From assembly GCF_003594885.1 (NCBI RefSeq), contig NZ_QZEZ01000004.1:246251-310250 (forward strand): 64,000 nt of DNA, read 5' to 3'. The stretch is from Vallicoccus soli. Its GTDB lineage: Bacteria > Actinomycetota > Actinomycetes > Motilibacterales > Motilibacteraceae. Below, piece by piece: positions 16,356-25,060 of this stretch. Position 1 is the stretch's first letter. Each line of letters starts with the position of its first letter. The position numbers and the translations under genes were made by a program. The notes beneath the pieces were generated by a model. The model was not told the DNA's origin and made no database searches. It saw only the letters and a list, made by a program, of their open reading frames with translations.

Positions 16356-17338
16356 TGGCGGGCTTCCCCGCGGTGCGCCCGCGCCGGCTGCGGCGCACGC
16401 CCGCGCTGCGCCGGCTCGTCGCCGAGACCCGGCTGCACCCGGCCGACCTCGTGCTGCCGGTGTTCGTGCGCGAGGGCGTGCGCGAGCCGGTGCCGGTCTC
16501 CTCGATGCCCGGCGTCGTGCAGCACACCCTCGACTCGCTGCGCGCGGCGGCGGTGGAGGCGGCCGAGGCGGGGGTCGGCGGGATCATGCTCTTCGGCGTC
16601 CCCGAGGAGAAGGACGCCCGCGGCTCGGCGGGCACCGACCCCGACGGGATCCTGCAGCAGGGCATCCGGGCCGTCGTCGAGGAGGTCGGCGACGCGACCG
16701 TCGTCATGAGCGACCTGTGCCTCGACGAGTTCACCGACCACGGGCACTGCGGCCTGCTGGCGCCCGACGGGTCCGTGGACAACGACGCCACCCTCGAGGT
16801 GTACGCCGAGATGGCCCGCGCGCAGGCCGACGCCGGCGTCCACGTGGTGGGGCCCAGCGGCATGATGGACGGCCAGGTCGGCGTCGTGCGCCGTGCGCTG
16901 GACGGCGCGGGGCACCAGGACGTGGCCGTCCTCGCCTACGCGGCGAAGTACGCGTCCGGCTTCTACGGCCCCTTCCGCGAGGCCGTGCAGTCCTCGCTGC
17001 AGGGCGACCGCAAGACCTACCAGCAGGACGCGGCCAACCTCACCGAGTCGCTGCGCGAGGTCGCGCTCGACGTCGCCGAGGGCGCCGACATGGTCATGGT
17101 CAAGCCCGCGTCGGCGTTCCTCGACGTGCTCCGGCGGGTCGCCGACAGCGTCGACGTGCCCGTCGCGGCGTACCAGGTGTCGGGGGAGTACTCCATGGTC
17201 GAGGCCGCCGCGGCCCACGGCTGGATCGACCGCGACCGCGTCGTGCACGAGACCCTCACCTCGATCCGCCGGGCGGGGGCGCAGGTCGTGCTCACGTACT
17301 GGGCGAGCGAGGTCGCCCGGGACCTGCGCCGGGCCTGA
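16355..17338 (+). CDS. hemB: Delta-aminolevulinic acid dehydratase (porphobilinogen synthase)
   Basis: A 327-residue enzyme that joins two 5-aminolevulinates to porphobilinogen. The Schiff-base lysines are Lys198 ([17 protein letters not shown]) and Lys250 ([14 protein letters not shown]); YQVSGEYSM is the conserved substrate region. The metal site reads [14 protein letters not shown]: Cys122 and Cys132 are kept, but the middle cysteine of the zinc triad is Asp124, so metal use may differ from the all-Cys type. Its ATG shares one base with the previous stop (TGATG), so hemB is the last gene of the rex operon. Confidence 0.95.
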   Translation: MAGFPAVRPRRLRRTPALRRLVAETRLHPADLVLPVFVREGVREPVPVSSMPGVVQHTLDSLRAAAVEAAEAGVGGIMLFGVPEEKDARGSAGTDPDGILQQGIRAVVEEVGDATVVMSDLCLDEFTDHGHCGLLAPDGSVDNDATLEVYAEMARAQADAGVHVVGPSGMMDGQVGVVRRALDGAGHQDVAVLAYAAKYASGFYGPFREAVQSSLQGDRKTYQQDAANLTESLREVALDVAEGADMVMVKPASAFLDVLRRVADSVDVPVAAYQVSGEYSMVEAAAAHGWIDRDRVVHETLTSIRRAGAQVVLTYWASEVARDLRRA

Positions 17339-17349
17339 CGGCTCAAGGC

Positions 17350-17366
17350 CGGCGCTCCGGGCGCCG
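17350..17366 (+). terminator. Small hairpin after hemB
   Basis: CGGCGC-TCCGG-GCGCCG is a perfect 6-bp stem with a 5-base loop in the 39-base gap before the GGDEF/EAL gene. It is short for a terminator. Confidence 0.3.
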
Positions 17367-17377
17367 ACGCCCAGCGG

Positions 17378-19333
17378 GTGACCCCTCCCGCCGGACCCGC
17401 CCTGCGCCGCGCACTGGGCTCGTGGCGCCTGCTGGCCGCCCTGCTCGTCGTGGCGGCCGTCGCCCTCGGGCTCCTCGCGCACGCCCTCGGCCGGTCCGAG
17501 CGCGAGCGGACCGAGGCGCACCTGGTCGAGACCGCCGCGCTCGTCGAGGACATCGCGCTCTCGGGGCACCTGCACGGCGGCGCGCTCGCGCCGGGCGCGG
17601 CCGCGCAGGTGCGCGCCGACGCCGAGCGGCTCGTGCGCCAGGGGACCCTCGTCGGCCTGCAGCTGTGGACCGCCGACGGGACTGCCGTCCTGTCCGACGC
17701 GAGGGACCCCGACCCGCCGAGCGCCGAGGAGCTCGCCCACTTCGCGGCCGTGCTGGCGGGGCAGCCGCGCGTGGAGTTCGAGCACGACGAGGGGCGGGAG
17801 CGGGCCAGCGCGACCGTGCTGCTGCAGCCCCACGACCGCGCGGGGCGCCCCAGCGGGCTCGTCGCCGAGGTCCTGCTGCCGCAGGACGACGTGGTGGAGC
17901 GCATGGCCGCCCTCACCACGCGCCTCTACGTCGCCGCGGTCGGCGTCGTGCTCGGGCTCCTGGTCCTGCTCGTGGCCGCCCGCCGGCGGGTGGCGCGCCG
18001 GGAGCACGAGGCCCTGCACGACGCCCTGACCGGCCTCGGCAACCGGGTCATGCTGCACCAGCACGGGGGCGCGCTGCTCGAGCGCCGGCGGGCCCAGCCC
18101 GCCCGCGGCGCGCTGGCCCTGCTCCTGCTCGACCTCGACGGCTTCAAGGACGTCAACGACACGCTCGGGCACGCGGTCGGCGACCAGCTGCTCGTCGAGG
18201 TGGGCGCGACGCTGGTCGCCAGCGTGCGCCCCGACGACCTCGTGGTCCGCCTCGGCGGCGACGAGTTCGCGGTGCTGGTCGCCGGGCTGCGCGGCGACGA
18301 CCCGGCCGCGGCGGCGCTGCGCGTGGGCCGGGGGGTGGCCGACGCGCTCGCGCGGCCGTACTCGGTCGGCGGGGTGAGCCTCGAGGTGGGGGCCAGCGTG
18401 GGGGTGGTGGTGGCGCCGCTGCACGGCGACGACCTCGACCTGCTGCTGCGCCGCGCGGACGTGGCGATGTACCAGGTCAAGCGGGACGGCGGCGGGGCCC
18501 GGCTCTACGACGAGGCCAGCGACCCGCACGACGAGGCCCAGCTCGGGCTGCTGGCGCAGCTGCGCGTCGGCATCGAGCAGGGCCAGCTGCTGCTGGACTA
18601 CCAGCCCAAGGTGGAGCTGCGGACCGGGGTGACGGTCGGCTTCGAGGCGCTGGTGCGCTGGGAGCACCCCACCCGCGGCCGGCTCGGCCCGGACGTGTTC
18701 ATCCCGCTCGCGGAGCGGACCGCGCTCATGCGCCCGCTCACCGCGTGGGTGCTGCGCGAGGCCGCGCGCGAGTGCGCCCGCTGGCGCAGCGAGGGCCGCG
18801 ACCTCTCCGTGGCGGTCAACATCACCCCGCGCACGCTGCTCGAGCCCGACCTCGCCGGGCAGGTCGCGCGGCTGCTGGCCGACGCCGGCCTGCCGGGCGA
18901 GGCGCTCGAGCTGGAGATCACCGAGACCGCGGTCATGGTGGACCCGGTGCGCGCGGCGCAGACGCTGCGCGAGCTGCGCGCGATCGGCGTCGGCGTCGCG
19001 ATCGACGACTTCGGCGCCGGCTACACCTCGCTGTCGTACCTGAAGTCGCTGCCGGTCCGCAGCCTGAAGATCGACCGCGGCTTCGTCACCCACCTCGTGG
19101 ACAACCGGGAGGACGAGGCGGTGGCCCGCTCCGTCGTCGCCCTGGGCCACGACCTCGGGCTGACCGTGGTGGCGGAGGGCGTGGAGACGGAGGAGGCGCA
19201 GGCGCGGCTGCGCGAGCTGGGGTGCGACGAGGTGCAGGGGTACCTGCTCGCCCGCCCCCTCCCGTCCGCGGAGGTGGACGCCTGGCTGCAGCGCACCGGC
19301 CCCGGGGCGACGACGGGCGCGCGGCCGGCCTGA
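17378..19333 (+). CDS. Membrane-bound GGDEF-EAL protein (cyclic di-GMP turnover)
   Basis: A 651-residue protein. Membrane helices near residues 17-38 and 186-208 flank an extracellular sensor region of about 145 residues. The diguanylate cyclase domain (about 215-380) has the intact active loop GGDEF at 293-297. The phosphodiesterase domain (about 395-640) keeps GFEALVRWEHP (Glu423), EITETAVM, DDFGAGYTSLSYLK, KIDRGFV and EGVETEEAQ. Both catalytic motif sets look complete, so it may make and degrade c-di-GMP depending on the signal. It follows hemB by 39 bases, but its own regulation is unclear. Confidence 0.93.
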   Translation: MTPPAGPALRRALGSWRLLAALLVVAAVALGLLAHALGRSERERTEAHLVETAALVEDIALSGHLHGGALAPGAAAQVRADAERLVRQGTLVGLQLWTADGTAVLSDARDPDPPSAEELAHFAAVLAGQPRVEFEHDEGRERASATVLLQPHDRAGRPSGLVAEVLLPQDDVVERMAALTTRLYVAAVGVVLGLLVLLVAARRRVARREHEALHDALTGLGNRVMLHQHGGALLERRRAQPARGALALLLLDLDGFKDVNDTLGHAVGDQLLVEVGATLVASVRPDDLVVRLGGDEFAVLVAGLRGDDPAAAALRVGRGVADALARPYSVGGVSLEVGASVGVVVAPLHGDDLDLLLRRADVAMYQVKRDGGGARLYDEASDPHDEAQLGLLAQLRVGIEQGQLLLDYQPKVELRTGVTVGFEALVRWEHPTRGRLGPDVFIPLAERTALMRPLTAWVLREAARECARWRSEGRDLSVAVNITPRTLLEPDLAGQVARLLADAGLPGEALELEITETAVMVDPVRAAQTLRELRAIGVGVAIDDFGAGYTSLSYLKSLPVRSLKIDRGFVTHLVDNREDEAVARSVVALGHDLGLTVVAEGVETEEAQARLRELGCDEVQGYLLARPLPSAEVDAWLQRTGPGATTGARPA

Positions 19334-19343
19334 GCGCCGCCGC

Positions 19344-19595
19344 TCAGCGCTGCCAGCGGCCGCGGCGCACGCCGCCGTTGCCCACCACCGCGGCGACCGG
19401 CGGCAGCACCGCGGCGACGGCGCAGGCCGCGACCCGCAGCGCGGTCGGGGCGGGCACGAAGAAGCCGAAGGCGACGAGCAGCAGGCACGGCACCATGACC
19501 GCGAAGTAGCGGCGCCGGCGGACCTCCAGGTCGCGCCGGCGGGCCTCCTCGTCGGTGGGCGTGACGATGTCGTGCGCCTCGTCGTCGTCGTGCAC
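19344..19595 (-). CDS. DUF3099-like small membrane protein
   Basis: An 83-residue protein encoded convergently to the GGDEF/EAL gene. An acidic N-terminus (HDDDEAHDIVTPT) and a charged stretch ending RRRRYF are followed by two membrane helices (about 34-50 and 53-70). This layout and the R-rich RRRRYF-x-M start of the helix fit the actinobacterial DUF3099 family, although the match is by eye. The GTG start was chosen because CAGACT lies 6 bases upstream, the leaderless pattern seen elsewhere here. The function is unknown. Confidence 0.65.
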   Translation of the reverse strand: MHDDDEAHDIVTPTDEEARRRDLEVRRRRYFAVMVPCLLLVAFGFFVPAPTALRVAACAVAAVLPPVAAVVGNGGVRRGRWQR

Positions 19596-19601
19596 CCCGC
19601 C

Positions 19602-19607
19602 AGTCTG
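19602..19607 (-). promoter_or_regulatory. -10-like hexamer of the DUF3099-like gene
   Basis: Read on the minus strand, CAGACT ends 6 bases before the GTG start at 19595. Confidence 0.4.
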
Positions 19608-19614
19608 CGCCGCG

Positions 19615-19638
19615 GTGCGGGTGCGGGTGCGGGTGCGG
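19615..19638. repeat. Four tandem GTGCGG hexamers
   Basis: Four exact GTGCGG units lie in the 132-base divergent spacer between the DUF3099-like gene and the osmolyte transporter operon. Confidence 0.75.
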
Positions 19639-19701
19639 GGCCGGCGGCGTGCCGGGGTGCGGCAGGGCCGGTGCGACGCCCGCGTGTGCGAGGGTGCTGG
19701 G

Positions 19702-19707
19702 CATGAT
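19702..19707 (+). promoter_or_regulatory. -10-like hexamer of the osmolyte transporter operon
   Basis: CATGAT would give a leader of about 14 bases before the GTG at 19728. No clear -35 is visible. Confidence 0.35.
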
Positions 19708-19727
19708 CCGCGGACCGGTCGCCTGAC

Positions 19728-20372
19728 GTGGGCGTCGTCGACTACGTGGTCGACAACGCCGACCGCATGCTCGAGCTCGGGCGGGAGCACCTCCTGCTCG
19801 TCCTCACCGCGCTCGCCGTCGGCACGGTCCTCGGCGTCGCGCTGGGGCTGCTGACCTACCGCCGGCCCGCGCTGAGCGCGGCGGTCGTGCGGGTCGAGGG
19901 CCTCCTGCTCGTCGTCCCCTCGCTGGCCATGTACGCGCTCCTGGTGCCGGTCCTCGGCATCGGCGAGCGCTCCGTCGTCGTCGCGCTGACCCTCTACAGC
20001 CTCCTGGCGATCACCCGGAACACGGTCGTCGGGCTGCGCGGGGTGGACCCCGCGGTCGTCGAGTCCGCGCGGGGCACCGGCATGGGCCGGGCCCGGACGC
20101 TGCTGCGCGTCGAGCTGCCGCTCGCCTGGCCGGTCCTGCTCACCGGCGTGCGGGTGTCCGCCGTCCTGCTCGTGAGCATCGCCGCGCTGGCGAGCATCGT
20201 CGGCGGCGGCGGCTACGGGGAGCTGATCTTCGCCGCGCTGCGGGTCATCACCGGCCCGAACGCCCTGGACCTCGTGCTCGCGGGGACCCTGGGCACGGTC
20301 GCCGTCGGGCTGCTGCTCGACGCCGCCTTCCTGCTCCTGACCCGCCTGACGACCCCGAGGGGGCTGCGATGA
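19728..20372 (+). CDS. Glycine betaine/carnitine/choline-type ABC permease 1 (OpuC/ProW-like)
   Basis: A 214-residue membrane protein with about five to six helices. The EAA-like coupling loop is RGVDPAVVESARGTGMGRARTLLRVELPLAWPVLLTGV, typical of ProW/OpuCB permeases. IVGGGGYGELIFAALR is the conserved end region. It is one of two permeases in a four-gene set (permease, ATPase, permease, binding protein), overlapping the ATPase by 4 bases. Uptake of a compatible solute such as betaine, carnitine or choline is the family role; which solute is unknown. Confidence 0.9.
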   Translation: MGVVDYVVDNADRMLELGREHLLLVLTALAVGTVLGVALGLLTYRRPALSAAVVRVEGLLLVVPSLAMYALLVPVLGIGERSVVVALTLYSLLAITRNTVVGLRGVDPAVVESARGTGMGRARTLLRVELPLAWPVLLTGVRVSAVLLVSIAALASIVGGGGYGELIFAALRVITGPNALDLVLAGTLGTVAVGLLLDAAFLLLTRLTTPRGLR

Positions 20373-21583
20373 CCGAGCCGATGATCCGGCTCGAGGGCCT
20401 GACCAAGCGCTACCCCGGCCAGGAGCACCCCGCCGTGGAGGCGCTCGACCTCGACGTGCCCGCGGGGGAGATCGTGATCCTCGTCGGGCCCTCCGGCTGC
20501 GGGAAGACGACGACGATGAAGATGGTCAACCGGATCATCGAGCCGACGGCGGGGCGCATCCTGCTCGAGGGCGAGGACGTCACCCGCGTCGACCCGGACC
20601 GGCTGCGCCGGCGGATCGGCTACGTCATCCAGCAGGTCGGGCTGTTCCCGCACATGACGATCGCGCAGAACGTCGCCACGGTCCCGCGCCTGCTCGGGTG
20701 GCCGAGGCAGCGGGTGGCCGCGCGCACCGACGAGCTGCTCGAGCTGGTGGGCCTGGACCCGGCGGCGTACCGCGACCGCTACCCGAAGGCGCTCTCCGGC
20801 GGGCAGCGCCAGCGGGTCGGCGTCGCGCGCGCGCTGGCCGCGGACCCGCCCGTCATGCTCATGGACGAGCCGTTCGGCGCGCTCGACCCGATCAGCCGCG
20901 AGCGCCTGCAGAACGAGTTCCTGCGGCTGCAGGAGGAGATCCGCAAGACCATCGTCTTCGTCACGCACGACATCGACGAGGCGATCAAGATGGGCGACCG
21001 GATCGCGATCCTGCGCGAGCGCTCGGTCGTGGCGCAGTACGACACCCCCGAGAACGTCCTCTCCGCGCCCGCCGACGACTTCGTGCGCGAGTTCATCGGC
21101 AGCGGCGCGAGCCTCAAGCGCCTGGGCCTGGCCCGGGTCCGCGACTTCGCCCTCGCCGACCGGCCGGTCGCGCTGATGGCCGAGGGCCCGGCGGCGGCGC
21201 TCGCCGTCCTGCAGCGCTCGGGCGCCGACGCGGTCCTGCTGCTCGACGACGAGCGCCGGCCGCGGCGCTGGGCCGGGGCGCGCGACCTCGCCCGCGCGGC
21301 CGACGACCCGGCGGGCGGCGCCCGGGCGCTGGAGCGCGTGGGGATGGAGGTCCGCGCCGTGGTGGAGCCGCAGGCCACCCTCGCCGGCGCCCTCGACGCG
21401 ATGCTCACCAGCCGGGTCGGCGGCGTCGTCGTGGTCGACCCGCGCGGCGCCTACCTCGGCGCGGTGGACATGAGCGTGATCATGGCCGCCGCCGAGACGA
21501 TGCGCGCCGCCGCGCGCCAGGCGGCAGGCGGCGACGGCGCCGGGGACGGGCCCGGCGCCCGTACCGCCGAGGGGGCCCGGTGA
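20369..21583 (+). CDS. Osmolyte ABC transporter ATPase with CBS-like tail (OpuCA/ProV-like)
   Basis: A 404-residue ATPase. Walker A is GPSGCGKTTTMKM; the Q-loop region is GYVIQQVGLFPHMTIAQNV; LSGGQRQRVGVARALA and MLMDEPFGALDPISR follow, with the switch His in FVTHDIDEA. After residue 245 comes a regulatory tail with two weak CBS-type repeats (RVRDFALADRPVALM and later VGGVVVVDPRGAYLGAVDMS). In OpuC/OpuA systems the CBS pair senses ionic strength and gates transport. The tail here is divergent, so that sensing role is inferred. Its stop overlaps the second permease start. Confidence 0.92.
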   Translation: MTEPMIRLEGLTKRYPGQEHPAVEALDLDVPAGEIVILVGPSGCGKTTTMKMVNRIIEPTAGRILLEGEDVTRVDPDRLRRRIGYVIQQVGLFPHMTIAQNVATVPRLLGWPRQRVAARTDELLELVGLDPAAYRDRYPKALSGGQRQRVGVARALAADPPVMLMDEPFGALDPISRERLQNEFLRLQEEIRKTIVFVTHDIDEAIKMGDRIAILRERSVVAQYDTPENVLSAPADDFVREFIGSGASLKRLGLARVRDFALADRPVALMAEGPAAALAVLQRSGADAVLLLDDERRPRRWAGARDLARAADDPAGGARALERVGMEVRAVVEPQATLAGALDAMLTSRVGGVVVVDPRGAYLGAVDMSVIMAAAETMRAAARQAAGGDGAGDGPGARTAEGAR

Positions 21584-22386
21584 CCGCCCAGGCCGTCGAG
21601 CCGCTGCCGGGCGGGGCCGCGCCGGGGCGCCCCGACGGCGCGGGCGGCCCGCAGGGGCGCGCCCGCCGCGCGCTGCGCTACGCCGGGCTGCCCGTCGTGC
21701 TGCTGCTCGTCCTCGCGGCGGTCTGGGTGTGGATCGCGACCGCCGACCTCGACAGCATCGAGGAGCGGCTGCTCGAGCCGGCGGTGCTGCGCGAGCAGCT
21801 GGCGCGCCACCTCGAGCTCGTCGGGGTCTCGACGGTGCTCGTGGTCGCGGTGGCGCTGCCCCTGGGGGTCCTCGCGACGCGGCCCGCCGCGCGGCGGGTC
21901 GCCCCGCTCGTCGTGGGCTTCGCCAACGCGGCGCAGACCGTGCCCTCGTTCGGCGTCCTCGTGCTCATCGCGGTCGCCCTCGGGCAGATCGGCTTCTGGC
22001 CCTCGATCGCGGCGCTCGTGCTCTACGCGTTCCTGCCCGTGCTGCGCAACACGATGGTCGGCCTCACCCAGGTCGACCCCGCGGTCGTGGAGTCCGCCCG
22101 CGGCATGGGGATGTCGCCGCTCACGGTGCTGCGCCGCATCGAGCTGCCGCTCGCGGTGCCCGTGATCATCGCCGGGATCCGCACGGCGGCCGTCATCAAC
22201 GTGGGCACGGCCACCATCGCCGCGCTCGTGAACGCGGGCGGCCTGGGCCAGACGATCTACCAGGGCCTGACGCTCGGACGCGCCTCCGCCCAGGTGGTCG
22301 GCGCGGTCCTGGCCGGCGTGCTGGCCCTGCTCGTCGACCACGTCCTCGACGTCACGGAGGAGCTCGTACGGCCCCGCGGCCTCTGA
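21580..22386 (+). CDS. Glycine betaine/carnitine/choline-type ABC permease 2
   Basis: A 268-residue permease, longer than the first because of an N-terminal cytoplasmic stretch of about 30 residues and a membrane helix (GLPVVLLLVLAAVWVWIA). The coupling loop TQVDPAVVESARGMGMSPLTVLRRIELPLAVPVIIAGI is of the ProW type, and NAGGLGQTIYQGL matches the conserved C-terminal region. It pairs with the product at 19728 to form a heterodimeric channel, an arrangement known from OpuC systems. The GTG start overlaps the ATPase stop by 4 bases. Confidence 0.9.
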   Translation: MTAQAVEPLPGGAAPGRPDGAGGPQGRARRALRYAGLPVVLLLVLAAVWVWIATADLDSIEERLLEPAVLREQLARHLELVGVSTVLVVAVALPLGVLATRPAARRVAPLVVGFANAAQTVPSFGVLVLIAVALGQIGFWPSIAALVLYAFLPVLRNTMVGLTQVDPAVVESARGMGMSPLTVLRRIELPLAVPVIIAGIRTAAVINVGTATIAALVNAGGLGQTIYQGLTLGRASAQVVGAVLAGVLALLVDHVLDVTEELVRPRGL

Positions 22387-22452
22387 CCGGCCCCCGCGTC
22401 CCGCTCCCGCCCCGCTCCCGCCCGCCAGCCGCCGACCCTCCAGGAGGCACCC

Positions 22453-23436
22453 ATGACCGCTCCCGCACCCGTCCGACGACGGGCCCTGGCCCTCGCCGCG
22501 TCCGCCGCCACCGCGCTCGCCCTGTCCGCCTGCGGCGGGGACTCCGGCGGGGGCGGCGGCGAGGCCTCCGAGGACAGCGTCGCCGCCGGCGTCGACCTCG
22601 AGGGCGTGAGCATCGCCGTCGGGTCCAAGGAGTTCACCGAGCAGCTCGTGCTCGGGCAGATCGCCGTGCAGGCGCTGCAGGCCGCCGGCGCGGACGTCGA
22701 GGACCGCACCAACCTCACCGGCACCTCCACCGTGCGCTCCGCGCTCACCGGGGGCGACATCGACGCGTACTACGAGTACACCGGGACCGGCTGGATCACG
22801 ATCCTCGGCAACGACGCCCCGGTCGCCGGCTCCGACGAGCAGTTCCAGGCCGTCAAGGAGGCCGACGCCGCCAACGGCATCACGTGGTTCGCGCAGGCCG
22901 AGGCCAACAACACCTTCGCCATCGCGGCCAACCAGGAGGCGGTCGACGCGACCGGCGTGGCGACCCTCAGCGACTACGCCAGGGTCGCCCAGGAGGACCC
23001 CGCCGCGGCGACCCTCTGCTCGAGCCCGGAGTTCATCACCCGCGACGACGGCCTGCCCGGCGTCGAGCGGGCGTACGGCTTCGACCTGCCCGCCGACCGG
23101 GTCGTGCAGCTCGAGCCGTCGCTGGTGTACCAGCAGGTCGGCCAGGGCGAGCAGTGCGACTTCGCCGTCGTCTTCGCCACCGACGGCCAGGTCGCGGGCC
23201 AGGACCTGACCGTGCTGGAGGACGACGAGGGCTTCTTCCCGCCGTACAACATCGCGATGACGATGCGCGAGGAGGCGTACCAGGCCCACGCCGACGCGTA
23301 CGAGGAGCTGTTCGGCGCGGTCTCCGAGCAGCTCACCGACGAGCGCCTCACCGAGCTCAACGCCCGGGTCGACGTGGAGGGCGAGGCCCCGGAGGACGTC
23401 GCCGAGGAGTTCCTCACCGACGCGGGCATCGTCTGA
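22453..23436 (+). CDS. Osmolyte-binding lipoprotein (OpuCC/ProX-like)
   Basis: A 327-residue precursor. A lipoprotein signal peptide ends ALALSACGGD, with the lipidated Cys near residue 30. The mature protein starts its fold with IAVGSKEFTEQLVLGQIAVQAL, the typical OpuAC/OsmX opening, and contains GDIDAYYEYTGTGWITIL. It delivers solute to the two permeases. The start follows a perfect AGGAGG (22442-22447). It is the fourth gene of the transporter set, 66 bases after the second permease. Confidence 0.92.
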   Translation: MTAPAPVRRRALALAASAATALALSACGGDSGGGGGEASEDSVAAGVDLEGVSIAVGSKEFTEQLVLGQIAVQALQAAGADVEDRTNLTGTSTVRSALTGGDIDAYYEYTGTGWITILGNDAPVAGSDEQFQAVKEADAANGITWFAQAEANNTFAIAANQEAVDATGVATLSDYARVAQEDPAAATLCSSPEFITRDDGLPGVERAYGFDLPADRVVQLEPSLVYQQVGQGEQCDFAVVFATDGQVAGQDLTVLEDDEGFFPPYNIAMTMREEAYQAHADAYEELFGAVSEQLTDERLTELNARVDVEGEAPEDVAEEFLTDAGIV

Positions 23437-23443
23437 CGGGCCC

Positions 23444-23449
23444 TACGGT
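23444..23449 (+). promoter_or_regulatory. -10-like hexamer of the TPP-enzyme gene
   Basis: TACGGT ends 7 bases before the GTG at 23457, only 7 bases after the binding-protein stop. It would let this gene be transcribed separately from the ABC set. Confidence 0.35.
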
Positions 23450-23456
23450 GGCGGGC

Positions 23457-25046
23457 GTGAGCGCACCGACCACCGCCGCCGCCGTGGTCGACACCGCCGT
23501 CGCCCACGGCGTCGAGGTCGTGCTCGGGGTGCCGGGGACGCACAACCTCGAGCTCTACCGGCACGTGCAGCGCCACGTCGCGGCCGGCCGGCTGCGGCAC
23601 GTCGTCCCCCGGCACGAGCAGGGGGCGGGCTACGCGGCGGACGGCTGGGCCCGCGCCACCGGCCGCCCGGCGATGGTGCTCACGACGAGCGGGCCGGGCC
23701 TGCTCAACGCGCTGACCGCCGCCGCGACCTCGTACGCCGACTCGGTGCCGGCCCTCTACGTCTCGCCGGGGGTGCCGCGGGGCGAGGAGGGGCGCGACCT
23801 GGGCACGCTCCACGAGACCCGGGACGCCTCGGGCGCGGTGGGGCGCCTGCTCGCCGCCAGCACCCGCGCCGACGGCCCCGCGACCGCGGCCGCGGCGGTG
23901 GCGCGCGCCCTGGCGCCGGGCGGGCGGCGCCGCCCGCGGCACGTCGAGGTCCCGCTCGACGTGATGGAGCTCCCCTGGGACGGCGCGGTGCCCGCCCGGG
24001 TCCCGTACGAGCCGCCCGTCCCGGCGCCGGACGCGCTCGCCCGGGCCGCCGCGCTGCTGCGCGGGGACGTCGTCGTCCTCGCCGGCGGCGGCGCGCTCGA
24101 CGCGGGCGGGCCGCTGCGGGCCGTGGCCGAGGCCCTCGACGCGCCGGTGCTCACCACGACGGCGGCCAAGGGGCTGCTCGACGAGGACCACCCCTTGGCG
24201 GTGGGGGCCCACGTGCGGCTGCGCGCGGCGCAGGAGGCGCTGGCCGCGGCGGACGCGGTGCTCGTCGTCGGCAGCGAGCTCGGCGACAGCGACCTCTGGG
24301 GCGGAGCGGTCGTCCCGCGCGCCGCGGTGCGGGTCGACGTCGAGGAGGGGCAGCTCGACAAGAACCTCGCCGCGGGGGAGCTCGCGGCCCTGCACGGCGA
24401 CGCCGGCGCGACCCTCGCGGCGCTGCTGCCGCTGCTCGCGCCGCGGCGCCGGGGCGGCGCGGACCGGGCGGCGGCGCTGCGGGCGCGCTGCCGGGCGGAG
24501 GCTTTGCGCGACGCCGGGCCGGGCGCCGAGCTCGCCGAGGCCGTCGGGCGCGTGCTGCCGGGCGACGCGGTGCTGGCGGGGGACAGCTCGCAGGTCGCCT
24601 ACTACGGCGCCGTGCACTTCACCCGGCGCGACCGCCCGCGCAGGTTCTGCTACTGCCCGGGCTTCGCCACGCTCGGGTACGCGCTCCCGGCCGCCGTCGG
24701 CGCCGCCCTCGCGCTCCCGGGCGCGCCGGCCGTGGCGCTGGTGGGCGACGGGGCGCTCATGTTCAGCGTGCAGGAGCTCATGACCGCGGTCGAGCAGCGC
24801 CTGCCCGTGGTCACCGTCGTGGTGGACAACGGCGGGTTCCGCGAGATCCGCGACGGCATGCTCGCGCGCGGCATCCCGCCGCTGGCCGTCGACCTCGAGC
24901 GGCCCGACCTCGTCGCCCTCGCGCGCGCCTTCGGCGCCGACGCCGAGCCGGTGCCGGCGGGCGGGCTCGAGGACGCGCTCGCCCGCGCCCTGCAGCGCTC
25001 CCTGGAGCGGCGCCGCCCCGGCGTCCTCGTCGTCGACCTCACTTGA
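23457..25046 (+). CDS. Thiamine pyrophosphate-dependent enzyme (2-keto acid decarboxylase/acetolactate synthase family)
   Basis: A 529-residue ThDP enzyme with the usual three domains. The PYR domain (1-170) has [15 protein letters not shown] and the catalytic Glu region [19 protein letters not shown]. The middle domain spans about 190-320. The PP domain has [12 protein letters not shown] and [13 protein letters not shown]...VVDNGGF, the GDG-NN-type cofactor motif with Asn. The GTG at 23448 is an alternative start. Similar proteins in actinobacteria often sit beside sodium:solute symporters, as here. A role on an amino-acid-derived 2-oxo acid is possible, but true acetolactate synthase is unlikely because no small subunit is near. 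Confidence 0.85.
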   Translation: MSAPTTAAAVVDTAVAHGVEVVLGVPGTHNLELYRHVQRHVAAGRLRHVVPRHEQGAGYAADGWARATGRPAMVLTTSGPGLLNALTAAATSYADSVPALYVSPGVPRGEEGRDLGTLHETRDASGAVGRLLAASTRADGPATAAAAVARALAPGGRRRPRHVEVPLDVMELPWDGAVPARVPYEPPVPAPDALARAAALLRGDVVVLAGGGALDAGGPLRAVAEALDAPVLTTTAAKGLLDEDHPLAVGAHVRLRAAQEALAAADAVLVVGSELGDSDLWGGAVVPRAAVRVDVEEGQLDKNLAAGELAALHGDAGATLAALLPLLAPRRRGGADRAAALRARCRAEALRDAGPGAELAEAVGRVLPGDAVLAGDSSQVAYYGAVHFTRRDRPRRFCYCPGFATLGYALPAAVGAALALPGAPAVALVGDGALMFSVQELMTAVEQRLPVVTVVVDNGGFREIRDGMLARGIPPLAVDLERPDLVALARAFGADAEPVPAGGLEDALARALQRSLERRRPGVLVVDLT

Positions 25047-25060
25047 GAGCGGAGGGTCCC

